Shown one piece after another: positions 1-9,313 of a stretch of 64,000 nucleotides of DNA. Position 1 is the stretch's first letter. Each line of letters starts with the position of its first letter. The notes beneath the pieces are model-generated. The model saw only the letters and a program-made list of their open reading frames with translations, had not been told where the DNA came from and did no database searches. Position numbers and translations under genes: made by a program. Source of the stretch: Brevibacillus borstelensis (GTDB lineage: Bacteria > Bacillota > Bacilli > Brevibacillales > Brevibacillaceae); the NCBI RefSeq assembly GCF_003710865.1, contig NZ_RHHO01000026.1, positions 1 to 64,000 on the forward strand, read 5' to 3'.

Positions 1-188
1 TGTTAAGCACTACGCTACATTGTGTAAACGCTTTGTAGCAGGCATTATTTCGGTCATCAATTTGAAAAGGCGCCCGGAATCAAATCATCCTTGAGATATA
101 TTGTATGCTTGGTTCTTCATCGAGAGAAACCTTTCCCCTTCGAACGGCATAAGTCCCTCCCATGATCGATTCGTACCGGCGGCCCGCA
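1..188. other. Left window edge, no supported gene
   Basis: Downstream of the ABC pair. On the minus strand GGGAGGG precedes an ATG at about 142 whose frame runs only 21 codons to a TGA (MPFEGERFLSMKNQ...); it could be the start of a broken gene or chance. No terminator hairpin was found. Confidence 0.4.
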
Positions 189-1949
189 CTATGCCCGTTT
201 GACGATGTGCCAGCTCCGGGCGCGCTCGTATTGGTCGAACAGACGGGCAAAAATTCCCTCTCCCTGGCGGAGTTCCTCCGGCTTCCCGATTTCGGCGACA
301 CGGCCCGCATCGAGTACGATAACTTGATCGGCGGCGGCTAGCGTCGACGGACGATGAGCGATAACGATGACTGTCCGGTCGGGATCGCCGGCCAGATTGG
401 CGATCGCTTGGCTAACCGCGATCTCGTTCTCTGGATCAAGCGCGGAGCTCGCCTCGTCGATCAGCACGATCCGTGCACGCTTCAGGAACGCCCGGGCAAT
501 AGACACCCGCTGCCGCTCACCCCCGGATAGTTGGGCGCCTCCCTCGCCGACACGCGAGCGCCAGCCTTGCGGGAGACGGGCGATGACGTCGTCGAGGCGG
601 GCAGCGCGCGCGGCGGCGGCAAGCTCCTCATCCGTGGCGTCCGGCTTGGCAAGCCGGACGTTGTCCTCAATCGTCGTGTCGAACAGATACACGTCCTGGA
701 ACACGATAGCGACATCACTCATCAACACTTCTTCATTCAGGCTTCGGACGTCGACGCCGCCGATGCGTACGCTGCCTTTGTCGACGTCGAAGAATCGGGC
801 GATGAGCCGGATGACGGTCGTCTTGCCGGAGCCCGACGGCCCAACGAGTGCTGTCATCGTTCCGGGGAGACAACGGAATGATACATCGGACAAGGCTGGC
901 GCCTTGCCGGTTTCCTGCTCATAATGATAGGTTACGCTTTCAAATTCGATGCCAGCATTCTCCAGACGAGTTACAGGCTTTGGTGCTTTCGGAAGCGGAC
1001 GGGTGTGCAGAATCGCCTGAACGCGCCCGATCGAGTTGTCCATCGCGCGGAGAGCTCCAATCAGTTCGATCAGATTGCCGATCGGCTCCAGAAAGCGGAC
1101 GGCCAGCACGAACAGCACGACCGCATCCGGGATGGGAAGCGATCGTTCCAGCAGCAGCCAAGCTCCTAGCGCAAGCACGGCCGCGAACCCGATCATTACA
1201 ACGGCGGTGAATGTCAGATCTGGCACCATGGAGCGACGCAAACCGCGGCGGTAGGTTCGGCGATGCTCTTCTAGCGCCTCACGCAGCCGGGCGGTACCGG
1301 TCGTACCGTGACCGGCCGCTCGCAGCACCGTCTGCGCTTGCCCGAGCTCGATGGCCCGCCCGGCAATCTCCGTGGCTGCCTCCTCCAGCTCAACCTCGGC
1401 GATGCTGGCAATGTGCCCGGCACGCCGCAAGGTCAGGAAAGCGATGGGGGCAATGGCGAGAAACAGCAGCGCCATCCGCCAGTCGACCGCAAACGTGACC
1501 ACGATGACGGTAGCCGGCACAAGGACGGAAACGATCGCCGGGAATCCAATCGTAACGGTCAGGTGAGAGATCGTGTTGACGTCAGCGGTGACCGCCCGGG
1601 CGAGGCGGGCTTTGCGGTCGGCCGTGAACCATCCGAGAGGGAGAGTTGTCACGTGCCGCATCAGATGGTGTCTGAGCTCAGCGGCGAGCTCCATACTGGC
1701 GGCGAAGCCGAATGGCGTGGCGATGACGGTGAGCACAGCATAGACGGCAAGGCCGATTCCGCCCGCGAATAGCCACGGCCCAGCAGCGGCGAAGTCCGGC
1801 TCCGGGCGCAGCAGCGCCCGCAAGATCGGAACGAGCATGCCGAGCAGCACTCCCTGCAATACTGCCAGAATCACTTGCAACGAACCGAGACGCAAAAGCA
1901 GCTTCGGGTCCGGCCATAACCGATACAGGTTGCGGATCATAGGAATCAT
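189..1949 (-). CDS. Fused ABC transporter (permease + ATPase), YbtQ/IrtB-like half
   Basis: About 586 aa. An N-terminal six-helix exporter-fold membrane domain is followed by an ATPase with Walker A (GPSGSGKTT), signature LSGGERQR and Walker B ending in IDEASSALD. The start is chosen at ATG 1949 because AAGGAG lies 7 nt before it; the ATG two codons upstream is only 1 nt from that site. It is the second gene after the other fused transporter and probably forms a heterodimer with it. Family knowledge: such pairs (YbtP/YbtQ, IrtA/IrtB) move metallophores, and the Fur-like box and metal-type importer upstream fit this; the substrate is inference. The pair looks more GC-rich than the rest of the window. 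Confidence 0.85.
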   Translation of the reverse strand: MIPMIRNLYRLWPDPKLLLRLGSLQVILAVLQGVLLGMLVPILRALLRPEPDFAAAGPWLFAGGIGLAVYAVLTVIATPFGFAASMELAAELRHHLMRHVTTLPLGWFTADRKARLARAVTADVNTISHLTVTIGFPAIVSVLVPATVIVVTFAVDWRMALLFLAIAPIAFLTLRRAGHIASIAEVELEEAATEIAGRAIELGQAQTVLRAAGHGTTGTARLREALEEHRRTYRRGLRRSMVPDLTFTAVVMIGFAAVLALGAWLLLERSLPIPDAVVLFVLAVRFLEPIGNLIELIGALRAMDNSIGRVQAILHTRPLPKAPKPVTRLENAGIEFESVTYHYEQETGKAPALSDVSFRCLPGTMTALVGPSGSGKTTVIRLIARFFDVDKGSVRIGGVDVRSLNEEVLMSDVAIVFQDVYLFDTTIEDNVRLAKPDATDEELAAAARAARLDDVIARLPQGWRSRVGEGGAQLSGGERQRVSIARAFLKRARIVLIDEASSALDPENEIAVSQAIANLAGDPDRTVIVIAHRPSTLAAADQVIVLDAGRVAEIGKPEELRQGEGIFARLFDQYERARSWHIVKRA

Positions 1950-2222
1950 AGACATTCTCCTTTTTACAAGGTTTAACATGTGAAGGCATGGCTTCCTGGC
2001 ACGTTTATCCGTTGGGCTAGGTTTGTTTTTGTTCATTCGTTTGCAGGCAGATAGGCAGTCAGTCATTCAGCCTTGTGTACGAAGGCTCCGGCGAGGCCAG
2101 CCACCCCGATGCAAGCACAGGCGATGCAACCGATCTCTCGCTGGCAGCCTGCGTGAGCCGAACGGCGTCAACTCAGCTGATTCCGGTGCCGTGCCGGAGT
2201 TTGTCAGAGCCGACGCTGCGAC

Positions 2223-4013
2223 TCATACAGATTCTCCCTGCTGTTGAGCTTTCCACATGCGGGCATACAGCCCCCTGTGGGCGAGCAGTTCCTCATGGGT
2301 TCCGTGTTCGGTTAGCCGCCCATCGTTCAGAACGAGAATTTGGTCGGCGTTTCGGATTGTGTGCAGCCGGTGTGCGATGACGATCACGGTTTTGCCGGTG
2401 GCGAGCTCGGCCAACGCGTCCTGAACGGCCGCTTCGCTGTCCGGGTCAAGCGAAGCCGTGGCTTCGTCCAAAATGACGATCGGCGCACCGGACAGAATCG
2501 CCCTCGCAATCGTCATCCGCTGCCGCTCGCCGCCAGACAGCCCGCCTGTGCCAGCACCCAAAACCGTATCGTAACCGTTCGGAAGCTGTTCAATCACGTG
2601 ATGGATCTGGGCGGCGACAGCGGCACGACGAACCTCCTCGTCCGTAGCGTCAGGGCGGCCGATGCGGATGTTTTCCCTAACCGTGTCCCTCAGCAGCACG
2701 ACGTCCTGGAATACGAGCGACATCAACTTTAGCAGCTCCGGCGTCGGGATGGACCGGATGTCAATGCCGCCGATGCGGATCGCGCCGTCGGTGACGTCGT
2801 AAAAGCGCGGCAGCAGGCTCGCGATCGTCGTCTTCCCGGCACCCGAAGGACCTACGATTGCGGTTACGGTCCCGGGCTCGCATACTGCACTTATGTCTGA
2901 AAGCGCGTTGGTCTTGCCGTCGTAAGAGAAGGAGACACGGTCGAATTCGATGCGATGATCCCGCGGCTTCTGCGGCTGCTCCGCTTCGGACAGCGCTTGA
3001 AGCGACAGCAGCTGCTCGATATGGCTGGCCGCCATCCGTCCCTGGCGCAAACCTTGTGAGCCGTGAATCGCCGGGGTGATCGACGTTGGCAACCCAATAC
3101 CGACGATCAGGAAGGGCAACAAGTCAGCGACTGCGAGCTGATCCTTAGCGACAAAACCAAGACCGGCTGCCATCACCACGGCCAGTACCGACATTTCGGA
3201 AGAAAACAGCCGGGAGACAGCAGAACTGTACCGGGTCTCCGACACCCACGCGCTCATCGCCTCGGTATGATCGCGAACGGCTTCGGCGAAACGCTGCAGA
3301 ATGCGCCCTCCCGTACCGAACGTTTTTACGACCGTGATCCCATCGGCATATTCGACACCGGCGGCGCTGATGCGCTCTTCCGCCGCCTGCAGACGGGCCA
3401 TATGCGTCGTGATCGAACGCATCGCGATGCGAAAGGAAGTGGCCATCACGGCGAGAACGGCGGCCGTGATCAGCGTCATCCGCCAATCAATTATCGCCAA
3501 ATAGGCGAAACCGACCGTCATTGCTACGACAGCGCCGATCATTTCACCGAGAGCATGGGCGATTAGCTGATGCATCACTTCCAGATCGGTCGTCATCGCC
3601 TTCTTGATGGCACCGGAGCCAGTTGCCCGAAACCAGCCAAGCGGCACTACACCCAGATGGCGGACGAGCCGCTTGCGGATGTCGTGCAACGTTTCGGCGT
3701 CTGCATAGTGGCCGAGTCGCGATGACAGGAAAACGAGCACGAGCCTGAGCGCTGCGCCGGCCGCTCCGATGCCCACCCACATCCAGACTTCCCTGGCTGC
3801 GTCTGCAGCACTGGCGGCGACGAGCACGTGGCGCGCGATCTCCGCGACGGCGATATAAGGGGCGAGTCCGGCCGCTGCCCCGAGCGCTGAGAGCAGGGCG
3901 CAGCCGATTAGATGCAGACGTACTGGACGCAACAGCCGGGCGAGTGCCCCGAAGCCGATCATGTGCTGTTCTTCTATGTGGGCCGAATGTTTTACCCCAT
4001 CTCGTTCAACCAT
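2223..4013 (-). CDS. Fused ABC transporter (permease + ATPase), YbtP/IrtA-like half
   Basis: About 596 aa with a six-helix membrane domain over roughly the first 320 residues, then an ATPase with Walker A (GPSGAGKTT, near residue 390), LSGGERQR and ILDEATASLD. No siderophore-interacting (flavin) domain precedes it, unlike mycobacterial IrtA. ATG 4013 is preceded by GAGGT at 7 nt. It is first of a two-gene unit with the gene at 189-1949 and has its own promoter with a CTATAG-N3-CTATAG operator at 4133-4147. Metallophore or small-molecule transport is inferred from family and context; multidrug export remains possible. Confidence 0.85.
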   Translation of the reverse strand: MVERDGVKHSAHIEEQHMIGFGALARLLRPVRLHLIGCALLSALGAAAGLAPYIAVAEIARHVLVAASAADAAREVWMWVGIGAAGAALRLVLVFLSSRLGHYADAETLHDIRKRLVRHLGVVPLGWFRATGSGAIKKAMTTDLEVMHQLIAHALGEMIGAVVAMTVGFAYLAIIDWRMTLITAAVLAVMATSFRIAMRSITTHMARLQAAEERISAAGVEYADGITVVKTFGTGGRILQRFAEAVRDHTEAMSAWVSETRYSSAVSRLFSSEMSVLAVVMAAGLGFVAKDQLAVADLLPFLIVGIGLPTSITPAIHGSQGLRQGRMAASHIEQLLSLQALSEAEQPQKPRDHRIEFDRVSFSYDGKTNALSDISAVCEPGTVTAIVGPSGAGKTTIASLLPRFYDVTDGAIRIGGIDIRSIPTPELLKLMSLVFQDVVLLRDTVRENIRIGRPDATDEEVRRAAVAAQIHHVIEQLPNGYDTVLGAGTGGLSGGERQRMTIARAILSGAPIVILDEATASLDPDSEAAVQDALAELATGKTVIVIAHRLHTIRNADQILVLNDGRLTEHGTHEELLAHRGLYARMWKAQQQGESV

Positions 4014-4131
4014 TGTATTCACCTCATTGGATATCAAAATAAGGAATAGCTTTGCCGGCTGATGCCGTGTGCAGCTATGCCTGTTACCTTCCTGCTCGGC
4101 TGGCCATAGAGAAGACGAGTACCCCTAAAAG

Positions 4132-4159
4132 TCTATAGCAGCTATAGGCCAGGGGTAAA
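4132..4159 (-). promoter_or_regulatory. Promoter and operator of the fused ABC pair
   Basis: On the minus strand a -35-like TTTACC (4159-4154) and a -10-like TATAGA (4137-4132) are 16 nt apart. The perfect palindrome CTATAG-CAG-CTATAG (4133-4147) fills the spacer and overlaps the -10. The geometry matches the two other copies at 9279-9293 and 9829-9843. A wider ACCCCT/AGGGGT repeat flanks it, so a weak hairpin after the upstream lipoprotein gene is also possible. Confidence 0.7.
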
Positions 4160-4164
4160 AAAAT

Positions 4165-5781
4165 TCACTTTAACTTGATCCCCGCAACATTGAAATGGGA
4201 CGGCTGCCCGGCGTAGAACGTATATCCTTTTATTTTATCGGTGTTATGCAGTGCCAACTCCCGCGTGTAGGAAATGGGAAGCAAAGTCGCTTTGTCGTGA
4301 ATTTCGCTTAAAACAAAGTGATAGGTTTTCCGGATTTCCTTTTCATCCGTCGTGACGTTCAGCCGTTGAATGATGTCATTTCCGTTTTTCACAAGAGCGA
4401 GCGCCTGAGCGGCCGGATAGTCGTTCTTCAGATCGGGTTTCATATTGGAGATCGTGGTATGCGGGTCCCATGGATTGCCGTACGTCTGATAAAGGGTAAT
4501 CGCCACCCCTTTAGCGTACTCGGCATGAAACGCCATCTTCTCCATGCCGTTTCCTTTCATCTCCATGCCGATTTCTTTCAGTTGCGCGGCCAGCACGAGG
4601 ATCAAATCGTCAATCATGGGGTCGCCTTTTATATACAAAATCTCACCCTTTAGCATAACGCCGTCTTTTTCCCGTACGCCATCGCCATCTGCATCCACCC
4701 AACCCGCATTTTCCAGCAGCGCTATTGCTTGTTGCCTGTCGTAAATACGCGGGACCAGTTGGACGTCGCAGTAAGGCAACGCGGGGTCCAAAATGCTGTC
4801 CGCTTTCGTTTCAATCCCCGCAAAGATATTTTGAACAATACTCATTTTGTCAATGGCATAGCTGACTGCGAGCCGCACATTCAAGTCGTCGAATGGCGCT
4901 TTGGATACATCGAAGGCAAGAAAACGGGTATAATTCGCTTCTCCCTCCGAGACGAGCGCGCCATACCCGGCAGCCTTCATCTCATTAAATCCGTCAAAAG
5001 ATATTTGGCGGGTCCCCACGAGGAGATCTACCTCCCCGTTGCGAAAAGCAAGCAGCCTGGCGTGATTATCGGGAATCACTTTCACATGGAACCGCTCAAC
5101 CTCGGGAGGCTCTCCCCAATAGTGGGGGTTTCGGACGAAGGTATAGATATTGCCGTCCCTGTCGCCCCTGTACATGTAGGGGCCGGTACCGAGCGTGACA
5201 GTTTTTAGCGTGTCCTTGACGGAACCATCCTCATGAAAGGCATTCGGCGACACCATGGCCATCGGATTGAGCAGCGAAAAATCTTTCAGCCCCCCATAAT
5301 AAGGAGCGGTCAAATGTACTTCGACTGTATTGGCATCGACAACGACAATTTGCTCGAACCGGGTGGATACCGTTCCGAAATAGCCGTTGTATTTCCCGAG
5401 GTTGATCGGAATGACTTCCAGATTCCGTTTCACCGCCTCGGCATCAAAGGGGGTCCCGTCAGAAAACTTTACATTTTGGCGCAAATGGAATGTGTACACT
5501 TTCCCGTCGTCCGAGATGTCCCATGATTCCGCGAGTCCGGGAACGATTTCTCCATTTCTGTAGTTGACCAGCGTTTCGTAGAAATTGGACATGTAAAACT
5601 CGGGGCCAAAATTGGTATTGACCACCAGCGTCTCGATCGGATAAAAGCCGCCGGCAAAATCCCAGCTCTCGCTGAGCGTTATTTCGTCAGGCGCTTGCTC
5701 TTCGGATGAGCGGGAGCAACCGGACAAGGCAGCTACAAGCATCATCAATGCAGCCAGGATCCAGCCAATGTTTTTTTTCAT
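4165..5781 (-). CDS. Nickel/peptide-type ABC transporter substrate-binding lipoprotein (NikA/CntA-like)
   Basis: 538 aa. The signal peptide ends in a lipobox (ALSGC, lipidated Cys22), followed by a family 5 extracellular solute-binding fold. The stretch YGNPWDPHTTIS near the C-terminal third is typical of the nickel/metallophore-binding branch of the family. It is the last of five importer genes (NikB/C/D/E-like upstream on the same strand), 28 nt after the second ATPase gene. It would capture a metal or metal-chelator complex at the outer face of the membrane. Whether the ligand is free nickel, staphylopine-like chelate or a peptide cannot be read from sequence. Confidence 0.85.
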   Translation of the reverse strand: MKKNIGWILAALMMLVAALSGCSRSSEEQAPDEITLSESWDFAGGFYPIETLVVNTNFGPEFYMSNFYETLVNYRNGEIVPGLAESWDISDDGKVYTFHLRQNVKFSDGTPFDAEAVKRNLEVIPINLGKYNGYFGTVSTRFEQIVVVDANTVEVHLTAPYYGGLKDFSLLNPMAMVSPNAFHEDGSVKDTLKTVTLGTGPYMYRGDRDGNIYTFVRNPHYWGEPPEVERFHVKVIPDNHARLLAFRNGEVDLLVGTRQISFDGFNEMKAAGYGALVSEGEANYTRFLAFDVSKAPFDDLNVRLAVSYAIDKMSIVQNIFAGIETKADSILDPALPYCDVQLVPRIYDRQQAIALLENAGWVDADGDGVREKDGVMLKGEILYIKGDPMIDDLILVLAAQLKEIGMEMKGNGMEKMAFHAEYAKGVAITLYQTYGNPWDPHTTISNMKPDLKNDYPAAQALALVKNGNDIIQRLNVTTDEKEIRKTYHFVLSEIHDKATLLPISYTRELALHNTDKIKGYTFYAGQPSHFNVAGIKLK

Positions 5782-5809
5782 GGAAGCGTCCTCTCCTCAG
5801 GCTGAATGA

Positions 5810-6619
5810 TTACCCGATAAAACCTGTTTCGTTGCTGGAGGCACCCGGCCATTTGGGCGGCAGAGACTCGATCAGCAGCCGCGAATAGTCGTGTCGGAAA
5901 TCGGCATACGAAGCAGCATGTTCCATTCGCTCCACGATTTCCCCGTCTTTCATGACGAAAATATGGTCGGCCAAATAGAGCGCCGCATCGATGTCGTGAG
6001 TGATGAACAGGTAACCGTCCAAGCCGTCGTCCTTCAGCTGCAGAATCAGATCGAGAATTTGTTTTCGGACCGTCACGTCCAGTCCGCTGACAGCCTCGTC
6101 GAATACGATAAATTTCGGCGACACGCTCATTGCTCTCGCCATGCAGACACGCTTGAGCTGGCCGCCGCTTAGTTCGTGGGGCAGCCGCTCCAGCTGCGCC
6201 GCTGACAGCTTCATCCGTTCGGCCAGCGCCAGCACTTTCTCGCGCTCTTCGCTCCGGTCCAGGTTCGTTAGGCAGCGGATCGGCTCAGCGATCGAATCGT
6301 ACACGCTGCTCCGAGGATCGAGGGAGCCGCTCGCGTTTTGCAGCACCATCTGATACTCTGCCCGTTTCTTGCGAAGCTCCCGTGGGTGCATCTCCCATAC
6401 GCTGGCACCATCAAACAAAATCTCTCCGCTCGTCGGTGGATCGATCGCCATTAACAGTCGGGCAAGCGTGCTTTTGCCGCTGCCGCTCTCGCCGACTAAC
6501 GCGTAACGAACATCCGAACGAAGTGTGAGGGAGACCTGCTTGACTGCATCGAACGTAACTGAACGCCCACGGCTGCCTTTGCCCCTATACTGTTTGGATA
6601 CATCCCTCATCTCGATCAT
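5810..6619 (-). CDS. ABC transporter ATP-binding protein (NikE/DppF/CntF-like)
   Basis: 269 aa cytoplasmic ATPase with Walker A GESGSGKST, signature LSGGQLKR and Walker B IVFDEAVSGLDV, the oligopeptide/nickel subfamily. It starts inside the end of the preceding ATPase gene (35 nt overlap), with AGGAAGG upstream of the ATG, so the two are probably translated together. It should pair with the gene at 6585-7409 to drive the NikB/NikC-like permeases. Confidence 0.87.
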   Translation of the reverse strand: MIEMRDVSKQYRGKGSRGRSVTFDAVKQVSLTLRSDVRYALVGESGSGKSTLARLLMAIDPPTSGEILFDGASVWEMHPRELRKKRAEYQMVLQNASGSLDPRSSVYDSIAEPIRCLTNLDRSEEREKVLALAERMKLSAAQLERLPHELSGGQLKRVCMARAMSVSPKFIVFDEAVSGLDVTVRKQILDLILQLKDDGLDGYLFITHDIDAALYLADHIFVMKDGEIVERMEHAASYADFRHDYSRLLIESLPPKWPGASSNETGFIG

Positions 6620-7409
6620 GTCGGTCTTCCTTCCTCATGAGTATTCTGGCCTCCAAAAGCTCCTTTGTGTATGCTTCTCTGGGTGCTGCAAAGACGTCAT
6701 GTACCGTACCGCGCTCGATCACCTCCCCTTCCCGCATGACGAGCATCTCGTCCGCCAGACCCGCGGCGACGCCGAAGTCGTGGGTGACGAGCAGCAGCCC
6801 GATTCCGCTTTGCTTCAACTGTTTGAGTTCCTGCAGGACCATGCTTTGATTGCGGACGTCCAGAGCGGTCGTCGGCTCGTCGGCAATAATTACGTCCGGC
6901 TCGTGAATGATTGCCAGGGCGATGACGATCCGTTGCAGCATGCCGCCGCTCAATTCGGACGGATAGCTGTTCATCAGTTGCTCGCAGCGGGGCAGATTCA
7001 TCCGCTCCAGCGCCCGGACACCTGACGAGTAAGCGTCCCTTTTGCTTATACGGCGGTGGGCCATGATCGTCTCCGTGATTTGAGTGCCGATGGTGGCGGT
7101 CGGATCAAACGCCATCATCGGATGCTGCACGATCATCGCAATCCGGTTGCCTCGCAGCGCTCGCATATCCCGCTCGCTTGCCGCAAGCAGCTCTTGTCCG
7201 CGATAGCGGATGCTCCCGGAAACAGTAAATGTCCGATCATGAAGCAACCGCAAGATTGCCTTGCAAGTCAGCGTCTTCCCACTGCCGCTCTCCCCGACCA
7301 CGGCCAGCGCGGCCCCTTTGCGAAGTGCGAAACTCACTTGCTTGACGATGGGCTTGCCCGTTTGCTTCAGCCCGATGCATAGGCTTTCGACTTGCAACAA
7401 CTCGCTCAT
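6585..7409 (-). CDS. ABC transporter ATP-binding protein (NikD/DppD/CntD-like)
   Basis: 274 aa ATPase with Walker A GESGSGKT, signature LSGGMLQR and Walker [15 protein letters not shown] 7409 was chosen because AGGAGG stands 7 nt before it; longer readings of the frame run into the permease gene. Start and upstream stop overlap as ATGA, a sign of translational coupling with the permease. Confidence 0.88.
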   Translation of the reverse strand: MSELLQVESLCIGLKQTGKPIVKQVSFALRKGAALAVVGESGSGKTLTCKAILRLLHDRTFTVSGSIRYRGQELLAASERDMRALRGNRIAMIVQHPMMAFDPTATIGTQITETIMAHRRISKRDAYSSGVRALERMNLPRCEQLMNSYPSELSGGMLQRIVIALAIIHEPDVIIADEPTTALDVRNQSMVLQELKQLKQSGIGLLLVTHDFGVAAGLADEMLVMREGEVIERGTVHDVFAAPREAYTKELLEARILMRKEDRHDRDEGCIQTV

Positions 7410-8230
7410 TCGCTTGCCTCCTCTGGAGAGAGAATGTCCCGGAGCGCCTCGCCGAACAGGTTGAACCCGGCCGCCGCGAGCAAGATACACAAGCCGGGAT
7501 AGACGACCAGCGTCGGATGGGAAAAGAAATGCGCTTTCGCCTCGCTGAGCATCGCCCCCCACTCCGGCGTCCCTGCTTCGAAGCCGAGCCCAAGATACGA
7601 TAGGCCGGACACCATCAGGATGAACCCGGCGATGCCGGTACTCAGGTATACCGCAAATTGCGGCAGCAGGTTTGGCATGATGTGGCCAAACACGATTCGC
7701 CAGCCGCTGCATCCAGCGATACAGGAAGCGACAATGTAGTCCTTGCCTTTTTCCAGGCTGGCGTACGACCAGACTACTTTGGCGAACCACGCCCACATGG
7801 TGCTGACAGTCGCCGCGACAATGCTCACGAGCCCTTGCCCGAGCGAGCCAATCAGCGCCAGCATGAGAACGAGAGAAGGAAACGCCATTACAATATCGCA
7901 CACAACCAAAAAGCCGCGTTCCCATCTCCCGCCGATATAGGCCGCTGCCGTTCCAAGCGCCGCCCCGATGCCGCCCAGCACAAACAGTGTCGGCACGGCA
8001 ATACCGAGTGAGTAGATCGCTCCGTACAGCAGCCGGGAGAGCACGCACCGGCCCAACTGATCGGTCCCGAGCGGGTATTGGGCGCTGGGAGCCAGAAACC
8101 TGCTCATCACATCAATCTTGTTCGGATCGTTGGGTGCCATGACAGGAGCGAGCACAGCCATGATCGAGACGATGGCGATCAGCGCAAGGCCGGCAAGGGC
8201 CTGTTTGTTGTTCAGGATCGCTTTACCCAT
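7406..8230 (-). CDS. ABC transporter permease (NikC/DppC/CntC-like)
   Basis: 274 aa integral membrane protein with the usual N-terminal helix, then APNDPNKID and LGTDQLGRCVLSRLLYG, typical of DppC/NikC proteins, and several further helices with a binding-protein-dependent transport loop. AAGGAGG lies 9 nt before ATG 8230. It overlaps both neighbours by a few bases and is the second membrane subunit of the importer. Confidence 0.88.
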   Translation of the reverse strand: MGKAILNNKQALAGLALIAIVSIMAVLAPVMAPNDPNKIDVMSRFLAPSAQYPLGTDQLGRCVLSRLLYGAIYSLGIAVPTLFVLGGIGAALGTAAAYIGGRWERGFLVVCDIVMAFPSLVLMLALIGSLGQGLVSIVAATVSTMWAWFAKVVWSYASLEKGKDYIVASCIAGCSGWRIVFGHIMPNLLPQFAVYLSTGIAGFILMVSGLSYLGLGFEAGTPEWGAMLSEAKAHFFSHPTLVVYPGLCILLAAAGFNLFGEALRDILSPEEASE

Positions 8231-9170
8231 ACAGCCTTTCCTCCTTGTCCGTCAGCTTCGGGTTCAGTCGCGCATTGATCAGTTCCGCCGCCGTTCGGGT
8301 CAAAACGAAGATGAGCGCGATGACAAGCACGCATCCGTTGACGGTCGGCAAATCGCGGGCCATGCTGGCATTAACCAGATGCATGCCGATGCCTGGCAGC
8401 GAGAATAGACTCTCGACGACCGCGCTGCCGGTGACCAGCAGCCCGACGTATTGACAAAAGAGCGTAATGAGTGGCGGTAACGAGTTTTTGACCACATGTA
8501 CCCACACAATCCGGCTCTGGCGGATTCCTCTTGCTCTGGCGTAAACGACATAATCTTTATTCAAATTGGACAACAGTGTCGCACGGAACAGGCGGATAAA
8601 GGCGGACGCCGCCGGTACCGCCAGCGTAAGCGAAGGGAGAATCAGACTGCCGAGCGTGCCCGCATTCACCACCTGGAACACAGGGAGGATCAAAGTGAAC
8701 AGCAGCAGCAGGAGAAATCCGAGCCAAAAGCTCGGCAGTGAGATGCCGAGGATGGTCGCCCATCGGACTGCTTGATCGAATAGAGTTCCCGGCTTCAAGG
8801 CAGTCAGAATGCCGATCGGAACCGTAACCAACGCGACCCACACGAGGGCGAGCCCAACCAGTTGCAGCGTCACGGGCAATTTTTCGGCAATGTCGGAGAG
8901 GACTGGCTTTTTCGTCAAATAAGAGATGCCCAAATCTCCTTGCAGAAGATTGCCGACCCAACGGAAATACTGCTGATGTAACGGCAGATGAAGGCCCAGC
9001 TCTACGCGAATGGCGGCAATCTGTTCGGGCGTCGGCTGCTGGGTGACCCGGAGCGCATACGCTTCGGCCGGATCGACCGGCGAGATGCTGGCCAGCAGGA
9101 AAGAGAGGAGGGTTACCCCGAACAGTACCACGGCAAGCCCGGTCAATCTCCTTCGAATCATGGACACCAC
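8223..9170 (-). CDS. ABC transporter permease (NikB/DppB/CntB-like)
   Basis: About 315 aa. The first helix (residues ~8-30), the segment with PEQIAAIRVELGL and YFRWVGNLLQGDLG, and the later membrane domain are hallmarks of DppB/NikB permeases. AGGTG sits 8 nt before GTG 9170; the ATG at 9161 is the alternative start, and a TTG at 9194 lies upstream of the ribosome site and is unlikely. It is the first gene of the importer operon; its leader carries the operator and Fur-like box described separately. Confidence 0.85.
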   Translation of the reverse strand: MVSMIRRRLTGLAVVLFGVTLLSFLLASISPVDPAEAYALRVTQQPTPEQIAAIRVELGLHLPLHQQYFRWVGNLLQGDLGISYLTKKPVLSDIAEKLPVTLQLVGLALVWVALVTVPIGILTALKPGTLFDQAVRWATILGISLPSFWLGFLLLLLFTLILPVFQVVNAGTLGSLILPSLTLAVPAASAFIRLFRATLLSNLNKDYVVYARARGIRQSRIVWVHVVKNSLPPLITLFCQYVGLLVTGSAVVESLFSLPGIGMHLVNASMARDLPTVNGCVLVIALIFVLTRTAAELINARLNPKLTDKEERLYG

Positions 9171-9210
9171 GGCATGTTCACCTCGTTTCGGCAAGTTTTT
9201 TGAATGAACA

Positions 9211-9225
9211 AGATAATCATTCTCA
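9211..9225 (-). promoter_or_regulatory. Fur-like box in the importer leader
   Basis: On the plus strand AGATAATCATTCTCA matches 12 of the 14 defined bases of the Fur 7-1-7 consensus TGATAATNATTATCA. It lies about 40 nt before the first importer start codon and downstream of the operator-bearing promoter. Iron control is an inference from this single match; Zur or PerR boxes are related. Confidence 0.5.
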
Positions 9226-9241
9226 ATTAATATTGTTTTTT

Positions 9242-9263
9242 ATTCCACCATTTCTGGTGGAAT
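9242..9263. repeat. Perfect inverted repeat in the importer leader
   Basis: ATTCCACCA and TGGTGGAAT, 9-bp arms around TTTC, form a perfect hairpin between the CTATAG operator and the Fur-like box. There is no T-run after it on either strand, so it is not an ordinary terminator; an mRNA leader hairpin or another protein site is possible. Confidence 0.6.
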
Positions 9264-9277
9264 TCACAATTTGAATG

Positions 9278-9305
9278 TCTATAGGTACTATAGTCTTTAT
9301 GTAAA
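9278..9305 (-). promoter_or_regulatory. Promoter and operator of the importer operon
   Basis: Minus-strand TTTACA (9305-9300), 16 nt, TATAGA (9283-9278), with the perfect palindrome CTATAG-GTA-CTATAG (9279-9293) between and over the -10. The palindrome is placed exactly as in the marR-type promoter (7 nt from the -35) and in the promoter at 4132-4159. Confidence 0.7.
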
Positions 9306-9313
9306 AATTTTCC

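Noticed and set aside
80..310. Minus-strand frame overlapping the end of the ABC gene
   Set aside because: Overlaps the ATPase C-terminus in another frame and has no motif or suitable start.
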